Source of the DNA: Clavelina lepadiformis
Taxonomy: Eukaryota; Chordata; Ascidiacea; Aplousobranchia; Clavelinidae
NCBI RefSeq assembly: GCF_947623445.1
Contig: NC_135243.1
Location: 4,962,501-5,026,500, forward strand
Direction: 5' to 3'
DNA length: 64,000 nt
The stretch's first letter is position 1. Every line of letters begins with the position of its first letter. Both the position numbers and the translations under genes were made by a program. The notes below the pieces were generated by a model. The model did no database searches. It saw only the letters and a program-made list of their open reading frames with translations, and was not told the origin of the DNA. Of this stretch, positions 27,154 to 39,440 are shown piece by piece.

Positions 27154-28439
27154 TCTTCTCAATTCTTGGCAGATACAGTTTTGGATACATTGACTATTTC
27201 ACCACAAGTATGCTACCCAGCCTGTTGTAAAAGATAGATGGTTAGTAGGAGAAATGATAAAAAACATCTTCATCTTAATTCATGAAGCAAAAAACTAAAG
27301 CAATATTTGATAGTTAGGCTATAGCCTACAGGTTAACAAGCATCTGTGTAGGCTAGAAGTGAGCATGAAAATAGCTTCAAACAATATTATCTATTGGAAT
27401 AGAAAAAGCCTTTTTGATGATTGTAAAATCTTCAATGTGGCCTAATAGCCTACAGTAATAATATCTAATAAATTCAAATTTAGTTGGAACAATTAGGCCT
27501 ACGCCTGAATGGAAAGTTCGTATGATAGCCGGAGATCTCCGCGTCGTGAAGGAGTGTCGTTATGACAGTGGGGTAAATTTTAGCTTCAGCCTTTTTGTTG
27601 TGGTAAACCGTGTCACAAGAAACAAGCATACAAAATTTGCAAGTGCAAGCTAACGGCATTCTAATCGCTGCAGTCGACTCCATTCATTAAAGTAAGAAGT
27701 AAGCTAGGCCAAGTTGCGGCGGAAAATAATTAGAGTTCTAAAATTGTCATGGCGTCACACTAGAGTCTACTAGTGACTAGACTAGAGCAAGCTCAATCAT
27801 GACGTGTGAAGGAATTCCCCTACGGTGAGAAAAAACATAAAGCGTTCATACAGAGTATTTCTATCTTCTATTTAGGCTTCAGGGTATTTTGAGTCGAGAA
27901 GTATGTAATCACTGAGAATTAAAAAGGTAATAAAAGACCACTTCAAATAATATTTATGACTGAATTAAACGATGTATACTCAACTCAATGTTTTTTTTAT
28001 TGAAATTGAAAACACCAAAAACACCATTTAAGTAGGAAAATTCCGGGAAAACAACGTCATTTGTTCGTTATTATATTTCTTCAGTTGGGCAAAGATTTTG
28101 TTCTAAATAAGTTAATTTGACAAATTTCAATTAATATCTTATAGAAAGCCGTATTTATACACAAAATGGACTGATTTTTCAAGGATAAGGTAATGTAATT
28201 TAAGGAAAAGTAATTCAAGGACAAATTTGCAGTTCATATAATTTCGATAGAAGTCATTATCACCATCGTGAAGTTGGTTACGGGTTCTGTGGTTACTTAT
28301 TCGAAACATAAAGGTTATTACTTTATATGCAGTTATTTTAATCAGTTACTTGTTTGCATATAAAGTTGATTACTTACTTACTATATAGTTACCTATTTCT
28401 TTATTTGTTCATTGATGAACTTGCTCATTCACTGTGAAT

Positions 28440-28725
28440 CAGGAGCGTCGGAAAATATTGAAAAGGGCGTGGACAGATTTTTATAAAAGGCATTTTTTGG
28501 TGCTAGGCGTAGTTCAAAAAATTATGTAGGCTACCTGCAAATTGCAGTACTTATTACATAAATAGGTCCTGAAAGTCTCGCTTCTAGAATGTGATAGCAT
28601 GCTAAATTTTGCGGGAAACCAGTATCCCATCAAATTGGTATGACTAAGTAAAACACAACACAAAATTTCATGTTAATCTTAGGGAAAGTAACTGCTCCCA
28701 CTGCCCCGTGCTTTCGGCGCCCCTG
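28440..28725. mobile_element. hAT-type MITE with perfect 8-bp target duplication
   Basis: 286 bp. Left end CAGGAGCGTCGGAAA, right end (minus strand) CAGGGGCGCCGAAAG. Both sides carry the identical octamer CTGTGAAT (28432-28439 and 28726-28733). CAG ends plus an exact 8-bp duplication identify hAT. No ORF. Confidence 0.85.
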
Positions 28726-29344
28726 CTGTGAATAAAGAACTGAATAAGTTTTTTGTTCTATGTATTTCTAAATCCTATACTAATACCGTACCTTTTAATT
28801 TTTGTGCCATTCTTAACATTATGCACTATTTAAGTTATGTAATCTTTTTCCCGTTCCAGTTGTATGTTGTCTTCATGCGACTAAGATAATCTGAAATTTG
28901 TTCATAAAAATTTTTTTGTTTTCCTCGAAGACTTTGATGCGGCTAGTTAAAAAGACCACAAGATGTCAGCAGATTCAATAAACATTTTGTATGCGACAAC
29001 CGAGAGGTGTCACTAAAGAGTAATTGATAAACTTTAGTTCATTGGAAGGTACAAACACACGACTAGTCGTCTATCATATCATTCTACAAGATAAAGTGGG
29101 CAAACGTTTGGCAAATGGCTAACTTATAGTTTTGTATAGTAACACAAACTTTTACAAGCGAGTTTGTACGGATTCAAAACGCTCTCACTTTCTGATCCAG
29201 TCTTTTATTTTCGCTAATTCCTTTGGTGGGTGTGATAAAAACGCTGAAAAACACAAGAATAATGTGATGTTGCGTGTGGGTGGCTGCCCAGTTCCCTTAT
29301 TTATACCGAAATAAAATGAATAAATAAATCATATAATTCATTTT

Positions 29345-29710
29345 GCAGTATAGTCACCGATTTTACCTCCCTGACAACTCAAAAGTAAATATAAGTACAT
29401 CGACTGTAAACATTATTACGTCAATTCAAGACTTTTCCATCGTCATAAAGAATTTATGCAATTTACAAAGACAATCTGTATACCATGGTTGAAATTTACG
29501 ATGCAAATTAATAATTGAAAACCAACTTACTCTCAGGAGAAGAATACTCGATGCCTCTGTTCATAGAATAAGCGACAACGACAAACCGATTGCCGTTTAC
29601 AATCGGTTACACAGCAGGAGCCAATTGTGCAAATTAGTTCCGATATACTCTCGCAGGAAGGCCTACCAATACCAGCTTTGTTTGCTTAAACAGACGGGTT
29701 TAAAGACGGT
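29345..29710 (-). repeat. Local repeat family, copy 1
   Basis: Read on the minus strand: TTTAAGCAAACAAAGC, then AACTAATTTGCACAAT, then TTGTCGCTTATTCTATGAAC, then GAGAGTAAGT, then TCTTTATGACGATGG. The same blocks in the same order and spacing recur in copies 2-5. GAGAGTAAGT resembles a splice donor shared with copy 2. A short ORF before it begins ATG AAC AGA, so the unit could be a duplicated first exon; this is speculative. Confidence 0.65.
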
Positions 29711-30429
29711 ACTGAAAGTCAACCCGGAGTACTCAATAATCAAAAGGCTCGGTTACACCTGGGTGTTTCTAGTCATAACATTTCGAGGAAAATCGGTCTT
29801 TTAACCGACATAATGGTCTTGGAAATCGATTTCTTCATTCATGGTGCGATTCAAGATAAATATAATTGACATTTTAAGCTGAATTGTGAATTTGAATTGA
29901 ATTGAACTTTGAATTTGCTGATTTCTCTCGTTTGTTGACAGATTTATTATTTCAACACGCACTAATGGTCAGTGATTTATTTTTCGTCTCTCCGAACGCA
30001 ATAAGGGAAAAGAAAATGACACGGCAGTCTGCAGAAAATCTTGGGCTTTGAAATGAAGTGAACTACCAGTATTACTGATCATTGGTTTTCTTTCATTTGC
30101 ATTTACCATCAAATGTAAATTCCAAGTCTTCGAAATTTAAGACAGTTAATCTCTTCACGGACGCTTTTAACAAAGCTATGCGCGGTCAATTCTTGCTCCT
30201 CCAAACCACAGAGAGCTTTAATCCCTTTAAAATATTTCTTTATCAGACGTCTCAAGTTCTTGCGACGTTTACTCTGTCTCATCCAAATTTTTGAAATATC
30301 GCCTCTCGTTATGGCGGAACTGTACTGGTGGCTATAAAGTATAGGTTTAATATAATTAATACCATTTCGTTGAACGTTTAACGCTTTAAATCCAGTAAAA
30401 TTATCAAGATAAAATGATGCTGTAATTCG

Positions 30430-30795
30430 CAGTATACATATAGTCGCCGATTTTAATTCGGTGATTCTTTGCAGACTAAACATATGAGAATAAATCAGTT
30501 GCAAATATTATTAAGTCAATTCAAAGTCTTACCATCGTCATAAAACAATTTATGATATATATCCAGGCAAATTGTACCGTGACTGGAATTCGCAGTGGAA
30601 ATGTAACAATTGAAAATCAACTTACTCTCACGAGAGCAACACATAATCACTCAGTTCACAGAAGCGAGGCATGCACAACGCAGCCAATGTTGACACGCGC
30701 TTACAAAGGAGCTAATTATGTAAATTAGTACTTACTCCGGTAGGAATCGCTACCAGCATCAGCATTGTTTGCTTTTAATAAACGGACTCAAATGA
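30430..30795 (-). repeat. Local repeat family, copy 2
   Basis: Aligns with copy 1 over the whole unit about 1.08 kb away in the same orientation, including the shared blocks GTCAATTCAA, CCATCGTCATAAA, CAACTTACTCTCA and TTGTTTGCTTxxA (plus strand). A 131-codon minus-strand ORF (30109-30504) begins within this copy and continues past it. It could be spliced to the shared donor but is not recognised. Confidence 0.65.
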
Positions 30796-33724
30796 ACGGA
30801 AATTTGCTGTCAAGTGCACATTCATCAAAGGGCTTTGTACGCTTTGATTTTTTTTCTCTAAAAAACTTTCTAAGAATATTTGTTCGTTTGTGACAGTTTT
30901 GTAGACTTAGTGGTTTGCTGGGAGACTGGCTTTGTCCGCCATAAGGTAGTTCAAGGTAAGCATTAATGAGTTTGTCTTTCTCAAATTTGTCAAGCAAGTT
31001 TGTCTTCCTCAAATGTCAGCTGTTCTTTCCGCTTGTGTAGTTCAAATACTTGGTTACTCAAATACACAAAATTACTTATGTGTCGTCCTGTCTCATAGAC
31101 ATCTATTCCCAACGTCACAATCGTTTGTTTTCAAACCTAGAGGCTTTGAAAGCCAGCAACGAATTATCCTTTAGTTCAAATTCCTGTGACTAATGGATGC
31201 ATATAGGTGCATTCCGGCGACTAAGTTAAGATTATATTCAACTAATGCTGTTGGCAGCGTAGATACTCAAAAAACTGGCGCCGTGTACCAACTACCAACA
31301 TGCAAATGTGCTACGAAGTGAATACTTTACCGCATGTAGGTCACACACCCCGTTGTTAAAGATAGGCGGTTAAGTTATGAGATGGGAACGCAAAAACTTG
31401 ATATTAGCTGGTTGAGGTTTTTTTTGGAGCTAGATTTAGATTAGAAGGTCGGTTTAAGTTACTATGTTATAACATTTGAGTTAGGTTTACAGAAAAGTGT
31501 GAAAATAGCTTTGAACGCAAGATTTTTTTCGGTGAAATAGTGGCAGCCAATGTTTGATGTATGCTGTGTTGTACAGTATTATAAACTACCACGGGTGATC
31601 ATTTAACTTTTGTGAGTCGCTGAAACGTGCTGGCAAATTTCGTTACCTCTGTTATTGCGATCATAAATCCATATATATTTTTTGTCATTTCTTCGGCATT
31701 ATTTTTTCAACAACGTTTTTCAGTTGTAGTCGTCAACTGTTTTCTAAAGTATGTTAACGTCTGTATGAGTCATAAATGCTTTTGTTTAGAAAATTTAAGA
31801 AAAAAGAACACTTTCTATAATATCAGAACATCTTTCTATAACCCTCCTTTTCACCAAGAGATTTGTGAAAAGGAAAGAGAAAAACGCGTTGTTTGATGTA
31901 CGCCGACAAGCGACAGAGCGTCACATGTTCTGGGAAAAACGAACGAAGGTTCGAGCTACTGATGTTTTTATTTCAACGAACCAATACCGTCGCTTTTGTC
32001 CTGCACCGCCAATGCCTAATGCTGGAAGTAGTTGCCTTTCAAGGAATTCTAAACAAACGTCGGATATCACAAGGTCAAGACATTTGAGCCGTGTTCCTGC
32101 TACACAAAAACTGTATGAATTACTTATAACCTATTCTACTTCCTGGTATTAACAAATAACACGCCGTAGGAAATCAGGGAACGCCTCAAAGGGTGGCATT
32201 TCTGGAATCAACGTAATTTAGAAATAGACAACCAAGGCGTAACCAGGGCGTGACTACACGTTAATTTGTTTGTTTTACGGCTTCACGATTTATTGCGGGG
32301 ATCACTCAACTTCAACTGTTAAGCAGACAATTTGAGAAGTGGGAGCCACAGCTGTAAATGTTGAGTCAAGCGGACAAAAAAATGTAAAACTAACCTATAT
32401 TTCGCCGATCCCGATTAAGTTGATCGAACAGGTCAAAGCACGCTGAACGCTATTCCAACCATCCCAGCATAAAGTTTGAAGTGTTTGACATTGCAAGCTT
32501 ATATTGTAACAAATAGATGCGGCATAGCAGAATGTTACCGAAATATAATCTGCAGGCGACAAAGAGAACACGAACTATGAAAAGACAAGACGTTGTTGTT
32601 TACAAAAACTTAAATGAACTCACGGTATGGCTATTATTAAATAAAACTAAAGTGAAGCACCGCAGTTTATCACCGCGGGCGGTCATATGGGAACAGCGAT
32701 GTTAGGGAGCTGACAATCCGGTCATGCAAAGCACCGCGCTGCGGTCACGGTTAATACAACATAAGAAAGTAAAAGCTGCGGCACTAAACAAATTCTTATT
32801 GAGAAGATATTGCCAGTTAAGTTTCATAAAATGCATTATTCAAAAACCCGGACATTTAAGCACTTTTTAACATTTATTCCTGACGCAGATTTGAACACTA
32901 ATAATCCCGGACATGTCTCCATGGGCGCTGCAGAGAAGAGCAAATGGATAATTACTTGGAATTGAAAACAGGAGTAGCTCGAACTGTTGCTTGCATTTGG
33001 AAGCCACAGGAAGTGAGTAGAGTGTATATAAATTCCACGATCTATATATAAGTGATTGATCGATGGTGTTTGAACACGTACAGGGCGTTCGCTTTATCTG
33101 TCATTTCACGACTTTCATTCGTGAAAATACATTTTTGTGTCTAAACTGAAACTTCGAAAAGCGTTGTTTCTAAAATTTCAGAAAGGTGGAAGCTTTGATA
33201 AATTGTGCAAACGTTACCAAAAATACTGGCAATTTGCAGTAAAAATTGCGGAACATTTCGAAAGCATGTGTGCATTATATGCGTTCAAATCACATCTAAG
33301 TTACTTAAGAATATTGTATTTTGATCCAACCAATTCTGAAATGCTCAAGTAAAATAATTTCGACCGTCAACGGCAATACAAAAACTTGTCGAATATAATT
33401 TTTCTAAATTGGAAATTAACATCCATTAATTATTCTGGGGAACAAATTTTTGTTGTTTGTTAATTTTTTTACTGATCATTGATGCTTTTTAGTGCTAATT
33501 TCTAATCTGACATTTGTTTTTGTCTTCATGCTCTAGCTTTTTTTGCAATCTGAGCAATGCGATTTTTGTAGTATCTCGTTAATTGCGGATCGTCATTAGT
33601 GTATTGTTAACCAAACCTTGATAATTTCTTCCTAGTGTTAGTTATAAGAATGTTTTTGCGGTAGTGGTGGACGTAACAGTAAAACTGTAACGTTTGCCGT
33701 GTTATGGGAAACTAAAAGTTGAAA

Positions 33725-33865
33725 AACAGCGTCTTTGACATCGACACAGTTGTTATCAACAAAAACGCAATTTGTGATCAATCCCGAGGTATCTGTCGCT
33801 TGCTCGTGAACAGAGACAGCGAGTGCATAAATCTTATTCCTCGTTGACTGTTGTAATTTACGAAA
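33725..33865 (+). repeat. Local repeat family, copy 3 (partial, inverted)
   Basis: Plus-strand CTGTCGCTTGCTCGTGAACA matches the minus-strand block TTGTCGCTTATTCTATGAAC of copy 1. It is followed by GACAGCGAGTGCATAAATCTTA, close to copy 4's TCATCGAGTGCAAAGATTTTA. The outer parts are not alignable by eye. Confidence 0.5.
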
Positions 33866-34254
33866 CCAGGGATAACCAAGCCCTTTGATGAGTCCGTACT
33901 TTGCAAGGAATTTCAGTTTATTTCGTACATTTTATTTTCCTTCAACGTGAGAGACGAAAAAATTGCGCTGACGCAGGTAGTCGCAAACATATTGGTAGTT
34001 TATGACAATAATTTCCACAAATTTGACGGGCAACTGTGGCAAGGCCTCGAGGGCAAAAACGTGCATTTACGGACCAATACGAAAATGTAAAAGCAGTTAA
34101 TAGCATCATCACAGCCACTAAAGCCAAATTACAAAAAAAACATAGTTTACACAAATTAATTCAAAACGAAAGTTAAGCTGGTAGTTTGGCAGGACATAAG
34201 CGTTGTGTCACCGTCATCATGAAACCGTGTGTCTGAAAAGTAAACTCCATCCCC

Positions 34255-34535
34255 ATTAAAGCAAACAAAGCCACAAACTTCTAATTCTTCGTCCTACGCA
34301 AGTTGAAACAACTAATTTGCACAATCGACTTCTTTGTAATAACTTGCCAACTGCGACTGTCGTTTTGCCTTTATGCTTATTCTGCGAATTGAGTCATCGA
34401 GTGCAAAGATTTTACTTCTAATACTTGTAATAATCTATTGATTTAGGTGGTTTGTTTTCTTTCACTATATAAGCTGCTTGTCCTTGTACACATCATAAAG
34501 TTTATGACGTAAAACAAACATAGTAATGGCGTAGT
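34255..34535 (+). repeat. Local repeat family, copy 4 (inverted)
   Basis: Plus strand contains TTAAAGCAAACAAAGC, CAACTAATTTGCACAATCGA, TATGCTTATTCTGCGAATTG, CATCGAGTGCAAAG and CATAAAGTTTATGACG. They are in the order and approximate spacing of copy 1 read on the minus strand. Confidence 0.6.
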
Positions 34536-35344
34536 AAGTGACGTAATCAACTAACTTAAGTACTTTTTAGCAATAACTGCAGCAAAAATAAAGGAATAAT
34601 TTGCACTAATTTATGACCCGTTTCATTTCAAATTTATTTTAAATTAAACTCAATAAACACTAGTGGGCGCTATTGTTTCACCCAATGAATTTACTGTATT
34701 AGAGTCTTTATTAATACAACAAAAAGCGCCGGAATGTCCCTACAAAATATACGAACTCTGCCAAAACCTTTAAACTAATCTTGACAACTTGCTCCCATTG
34801 CTACGACTTGGATGTATTATCAGAGTCCAAAAATATCACCGATGGATTAATAATGCTAAACAGTACGTCTGGAAATCTTTCATAATATGTTGTACTTAAG
34901 CAGAAAGTGAAATAATTAAAACATTAATAGTTTGATTAAAAAGGAAGGACGATTTCATCAAAAGTAGGTCACGCATAAACGTACAATTTATTGATTTACT
35001 TGCTTTGCTTTCAGTTACAAAACCTGGTTGGTGCATTATGCTTGTCAACATTAATATTTTATGATGCGTAAAGGAGAAAACAATTTATCACGAGGAGAAA
35101 ATATTACAATGACGTAATATACTATTAGAAATAAAATACACGCCATTTACGTTTTCACGAAGGCAACATAGATTAGATTAAAATAAATTACGGTCGTTTT
35201 TTTATTCCGCTCAATTTAAACAGAGCCAGTAAAGGTCGCTGTAACGATACTAAACATAGCGGCACTGTAGCAAATAAGCTTAGTATAAGTCATGTAGCAA
35301 ATAGTGAACCACTTGAGAAATGTCATAATAAAAGCGAGTCAATA

Positions 35345-35510
35345 TTCCAACAAATTGAATGAGACTTGGTAAACTTCACTCGAAACTGCGACGTTGGTGG
35401 AGATGATTAAAGTAAATTATAAAGGCTTTTAGCGGTTTGTGAGAGCTAGAATTACTACGTACCGTCGGAATTGTTAAAAGCATCTGCGTTGTTTGCGTAA
35501 ACTCCGAGTA
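35345..35510 (-). repeat. Local repeat family, copy 5 (partial)
   Basis: Plus-strand GTCGGAATTGTTAAAAGCAT followed by CTGCGTTGTTTGCGTAAACTC parallels copy 2's GGTAGGAATCGCTACCAGCA and TCAGCATTGTTTGCTTTTAA. The rest is more diverged. Confidence 0.5.
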
Positions 35511-36521
35511 ATATAAATTTGGGTCGATTTTAGAGGAAATGACTCGTAATGACAAGTTCTCTCATTTGAAATGTCGCAGCGCGATTTGAAAAGCGAATCT
35601 CTGCCCAACTAATTCCCGAGACTGGCTTCCGCACTTACGAACGGGATTTATTTCCAAAACTGCCGGAAAGATGCTTTCCAAATACCGCCGGACACATTAC
35701 AAATTTGTCAGTATGTCTGGAAACCTTGCGACGAACTATTTTTCCGCAGAAAATACCCAAATCAATTAAACATGTGCAAGGTTGGCATTATATATCTAGA
35801 TTTTTACCATTAAAGCCTTTACAAGCTTTATATTAGGCCTAATACTGGGTGGAATATTTTCTTCGTAGTGAAAAAATACTGAACATAACAACACGTTATA
35901 AAAGTTTAGCTAATGTTATGCCCCTGAAGTGATTATTTAAATTAATTCTTACTTTCATCAAAAAACGTGCCGATTAACGCGCCTTGACAATGACATTCAC
36001 TTGGCATGCTTAAAACTTTCAGTTACATAAGATGTTCAAAGGTCGAGTTGTATTTGGTTGGGCTAGGCAGCTTACCTCGATATGCGTTGTTGTATAACGT
36101 CCTGAAATGCGTGCTTTTCTTTTCAGAAAACATTTCGTAACATTCGGGGTTCTCTGTACAGTTTATTGCATAACCACAACCACATGTTAATCTTCGGTCT
36201 GCACCAATAAACTTTTCTGTTAACTTTGTTACGGTTTCTACTCGTAAACATTCTTAGATCCAGGCGGATTTCTTTATTAAAACAGCTAATGACCGGATAT
36301 AATATAGATATTAATCAAATGCTCCATACAGCACAAGTGCGTAATCTCAAACACAAAGCCCCAATCTGCCGGCAAAGAATTTAGGAAAGCACTCACACAA
36401 CAATTATGTTGAAAAACTTTTCCAGATCCCTAATCCAAATGAAAATTGAAATCCATATAACCCAAACAAAGTACCAAATCCCCTTGAAACGTTTTTATAC
36501 AATGCTTTGTTACCATAACAC

Positions 36522-36659
36522 AGTGGATCCCAACCTTTCCTACTTGTGGGACCCACAAGCTGCAATAATTCCTTCCTACGACTTCAAACTTGTTACGTAA
36601 TAAGCTACGTATAAAGAATTAAAAGTATAACTTGCGAGTCTCCAGGTTAAAAACCACTG
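36522..36659. mobile_element. Degenerate hAT-like MITE fragment
   Basis: About 138 bp from CAGTGGATCCCAACC to GGTTAAAAACCACTG. The left end differs at one base from the ends of the element at 6877-7395. The right end is the complement of CAGTGGTTTTTAACC. No target duplication was found, so it is either old or internally deleted. Confidence 0.55.
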
Positions 36660-38193
36660 CAAATAGCGTTGCATATATAGCGTGACTAGTAACAAGAAAA
36701 CAGGCTTCAAATCACATAATCGCGAAACCATCAGACTTTGAACTCCTTAGAGAACGTGTAATTTTGTTGAGATACGAGAACATCAAACTCGGAGTAAACT
36801 CGGAGTAGTAGTAATAAAACGAAATCGTGAAGAACGTTCATTCAGTGAAACAACACCGAGAAATATGTACACAAAATCAAAGAGTGACAAGAAAAATGAA
36901 AATTTTGTTCTCTTTATTTGTATAAGTATAACTATTATGTCTACATAACATTAACAATTTACCGATTCCAGTAAAAGGCAATTTTAAACATGAGAATAAA
37001 AGTGGTCACAAGCATTGTCTGCAGAGTCAAACACGCTGCTAAGTGTGTGCACATTAAGGGTGAAAAATGGATTTTTTGTTTAAGCCACGTTTGCAGAAGA
37101 CGACGTTGTTGTACAGAACAGTACACCAAGCAGAAACATCCAGTAAAACAAACTGTATTCGCTTTTTATTGTAAGTTGTCGTTTTGACGGCAGTTTTAGA
37201 TATGTCCAACCGAAAGAAAGACTTTACGCCGACCGGGTGACAAACAAAATTGCAACAAATATCATCTAAAAGTCTTCTGTGACATATTGTATATCAAGCG
37301 CAAAGGGTGATATAAATTTTTCTTAATTACAACATTTTGTCTGCTTTTACTGTGTATTAAATGAAACCAAATTCCACCTAAAGTAGGATAAGTGTAGAGC
37401 TGTCTCTGTCACAAGTGATTAAATATGACTCATAATTTTGTATTTGAGTAATAGGAAACAAATGGCTGCTGTTCCATGTTTCCACCCAATAGAACGTGCA
37501 ATGAGTATTAGAAATTACCAGGCCATACCCTTCTTCTAATTTTATACTGGAAACTGTTCAAATATATTTCGCAAATTTCTTGAGCAAAGTCCAAGTCCAA
37601 GGAGGGTTCTTAAGAATGCTTTGATTCGTCGATTAGTCATAAAAACAGTCCAACAATGTCTTGGTTATATGGCGGGAAGACTCAGGCAACAATTGACCAG
37701 GTGTGGGCTTGGTGTGTATGGGTCCATAAAAACCATGGCTGAGTAACAGGTTAAAACGGGGTAAGAGTAACAGATAAAATGCTGTAATTGTAACCGTGTG
37801 TTAAAATTCCAGCGAAGCCGCTTAGAAGCTAGTAGGCCTATATCAAGCCTCGTCATATCGAACAATATTAGGCCATTCTTCGAGACTGAATAATCACCAC
37901 AGTGTTTGGGACACTCTGATCTGTTTAAATTGGTTGCGTTACTGTGTACATTTCCTGTGCGCTGGCCCTTCTTGGAAGCAAGGAAGCGCTTCAGCTCTCC
38001 CATGCACCCGCTCCCGTGCTCGAAAGGAAATTGTTTATTTCTTTTTTCTCCCGTCACGAGATTCTCGCGTTTCTTACGTCGCCCTCGTTATGACTCGCAA
38101 AGTGTCACGTCGCTTGCAACTTAAGCCGCGAAGTGATCTTTTTGTTTCTCTTTTTCAAATTTCATCCAATAAGACGGCCGGTTCAAGATCCAT

Positions 38194-38631
38194 TTAATGT
38201 TTCTTTTTTATCTCACCCCGAGGTGTCGTCTTTCGTAGTAAAACACGATTTCTGAAACGTGCATAGCAAAGACGCATGAGGTAATGCGTGTAATACATCG
38301 AAACTAGGATGATATGGGTGAATGAAATGAAACTCTTTATAAGCAGAGATTTTTGTCTAAAATAGTTGGAATAGAATCCCAAGACTGGAGGAAAAGCTTG
38401 CATATCTACTGACGTTATTGTAGAATGCGAAATACCCAACCTCTTATTAAACGAAGTTAATTGGATATTTTGGCCTGTTGAGAAGCTAGGCAAGGAACTA
38501 GAAAACAGCCATACGAAGGATATGAAGGCCATGACAAACCGAATTATACAAATTAGTATACAGTAGCTGCATTTCGCCGCCTTCTTAACCGATTTGCCTC
38601 CTCTGGTTCCAACGTGAAATAATTTTCGCAT
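38194..38631 (-). CDS. Unrecognised 145-residue protein with two hydrophobic segments
   Basis: Single open frame on the minus strand, ATG to TAA, with no family recognised. The basic start MRKLFHVGTRGGKSVKKAAK precedes a hydrophobic segment at about residues 22-50 (ILICIIRFVMAFISFVWLF). A polar middle follows, then a second hydrophobic segment near 97-123 (SFISFTHIILVSMYYTHYLM) and a basic tail ending KKKH. That tail fits a cytosolic dilysine (KKxx) ER-retrieval signal. A frame this long is only marginally unlikely by chance in 64 kb, so it may be spurious or one exon of a longer gene. Confidence 0.35.
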   Translation of the reverse strand: MRKLFHVGTRGGKSVKKAAKCSYCILICIIRFVMAFISFVWLFSSSLPSFSTGQNIQLTSFNKRLGISHSTITSVDMQAFPPVLGFYSNYFRQKSLLIKSFISFTHIILVSMYYTHYLMRLCYARFRNRVLLRKTTPRGEIKKKH

Positions 38632-39332
38632 GCTATGAAACTGTTTGAGAGAACTGGAACTGAGTTGATTTATACAAAAAACTCGATTTCTAGTTTATTG
38701 AAGTTAAGTGTGAGATGGAGATTTAAAAAAGTCTGAAGTGAAACGTCTTTTTTCCATTTTTCAAACTATGCACGATTTCGGATGAAAAAAGGCAGCATAG
38801 CGTGCATAGAACAGGTTACCTTCTTCTTCTTAACTTTTGCATAATCTTTAAATTAACATAAGTCCACACAGCTGGGTTGTTTGTGCGACTAAGTCCAAAG
38901 TCAAAATATGTCGTGTGGAATTTAAAGTTCTCAACATTGACGACTCGCGTTTATTCCATTGAGGGAGTTGGGCGATGATTACGTAGATATGTTGCATAAC
39001 TTACACAATGTTTAGGGAGAAAAGTGCTGGTGGTTTGACCTTAACGAGTTTAACAAGTTCAGCTCACCCGCTGGCTAATTCCTGACTTTCGATAAGGACA
39101 TTCCTCAAAAAGCCGCTATAGGATTTTGGATCTTCCCCTCGACGGATAGCGGTCTTGTTTCATTAAATTCAGTCGTATATTTAGTGCTATTTCATTTTCG
39201 CAGGATAACATATTTCCATTCAAAACGAACGATAATCTGAATTAATAACCCAAACAACAATATCCGATCATTCAGCGTTCGTCAGGGATTTGTAATGAAA
39301 AACCGATGATGTCAAATTGTTTACCATAAGTC

Positions 39333-39440
39333 TGCGCATGCGCAGAAAGCTATCTCAAGCGTCAACGCTCATGATGAATCACTTTGGTTCTAAAAACTGT
39401 GCCTACGTTAAAGGTCGTTCGAGGTCAGTTTAAATAAAAG
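39333..39440. promoter_or_regulatory. Promoter-like spot: NRF-1 palindrome and TATA-like box
   Basis: TGCGCATGCGCA at 39333-39344 is a perfect NRF-1 consensus palindrome. About 85 nt downstream on the plus strand lies TTTAAATAAAAG (39429-39440), a TATA-like box. No conserved exon is identified next to it. It could drive an untranslated first exon of the SOCS-family gene or an unrecognised transcript. The sequence match is exact; the function is inferred. Confidence 0.35.

Noticed and set aside
31627..32152. Overlapping plus-strand ORFs of 89 and 95 codons
   Set aside because: The two frames overlap, neither has a recognisable family, and no splice context ties them to a gene.
37665..38057. 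130-codon minus-strand ORF next to the 145-codon ORF
   Set aside because: No domain, no membrane or signal pattern, overlaps other open frames on the plus strand, and has no convincing splice link to its neighbour.
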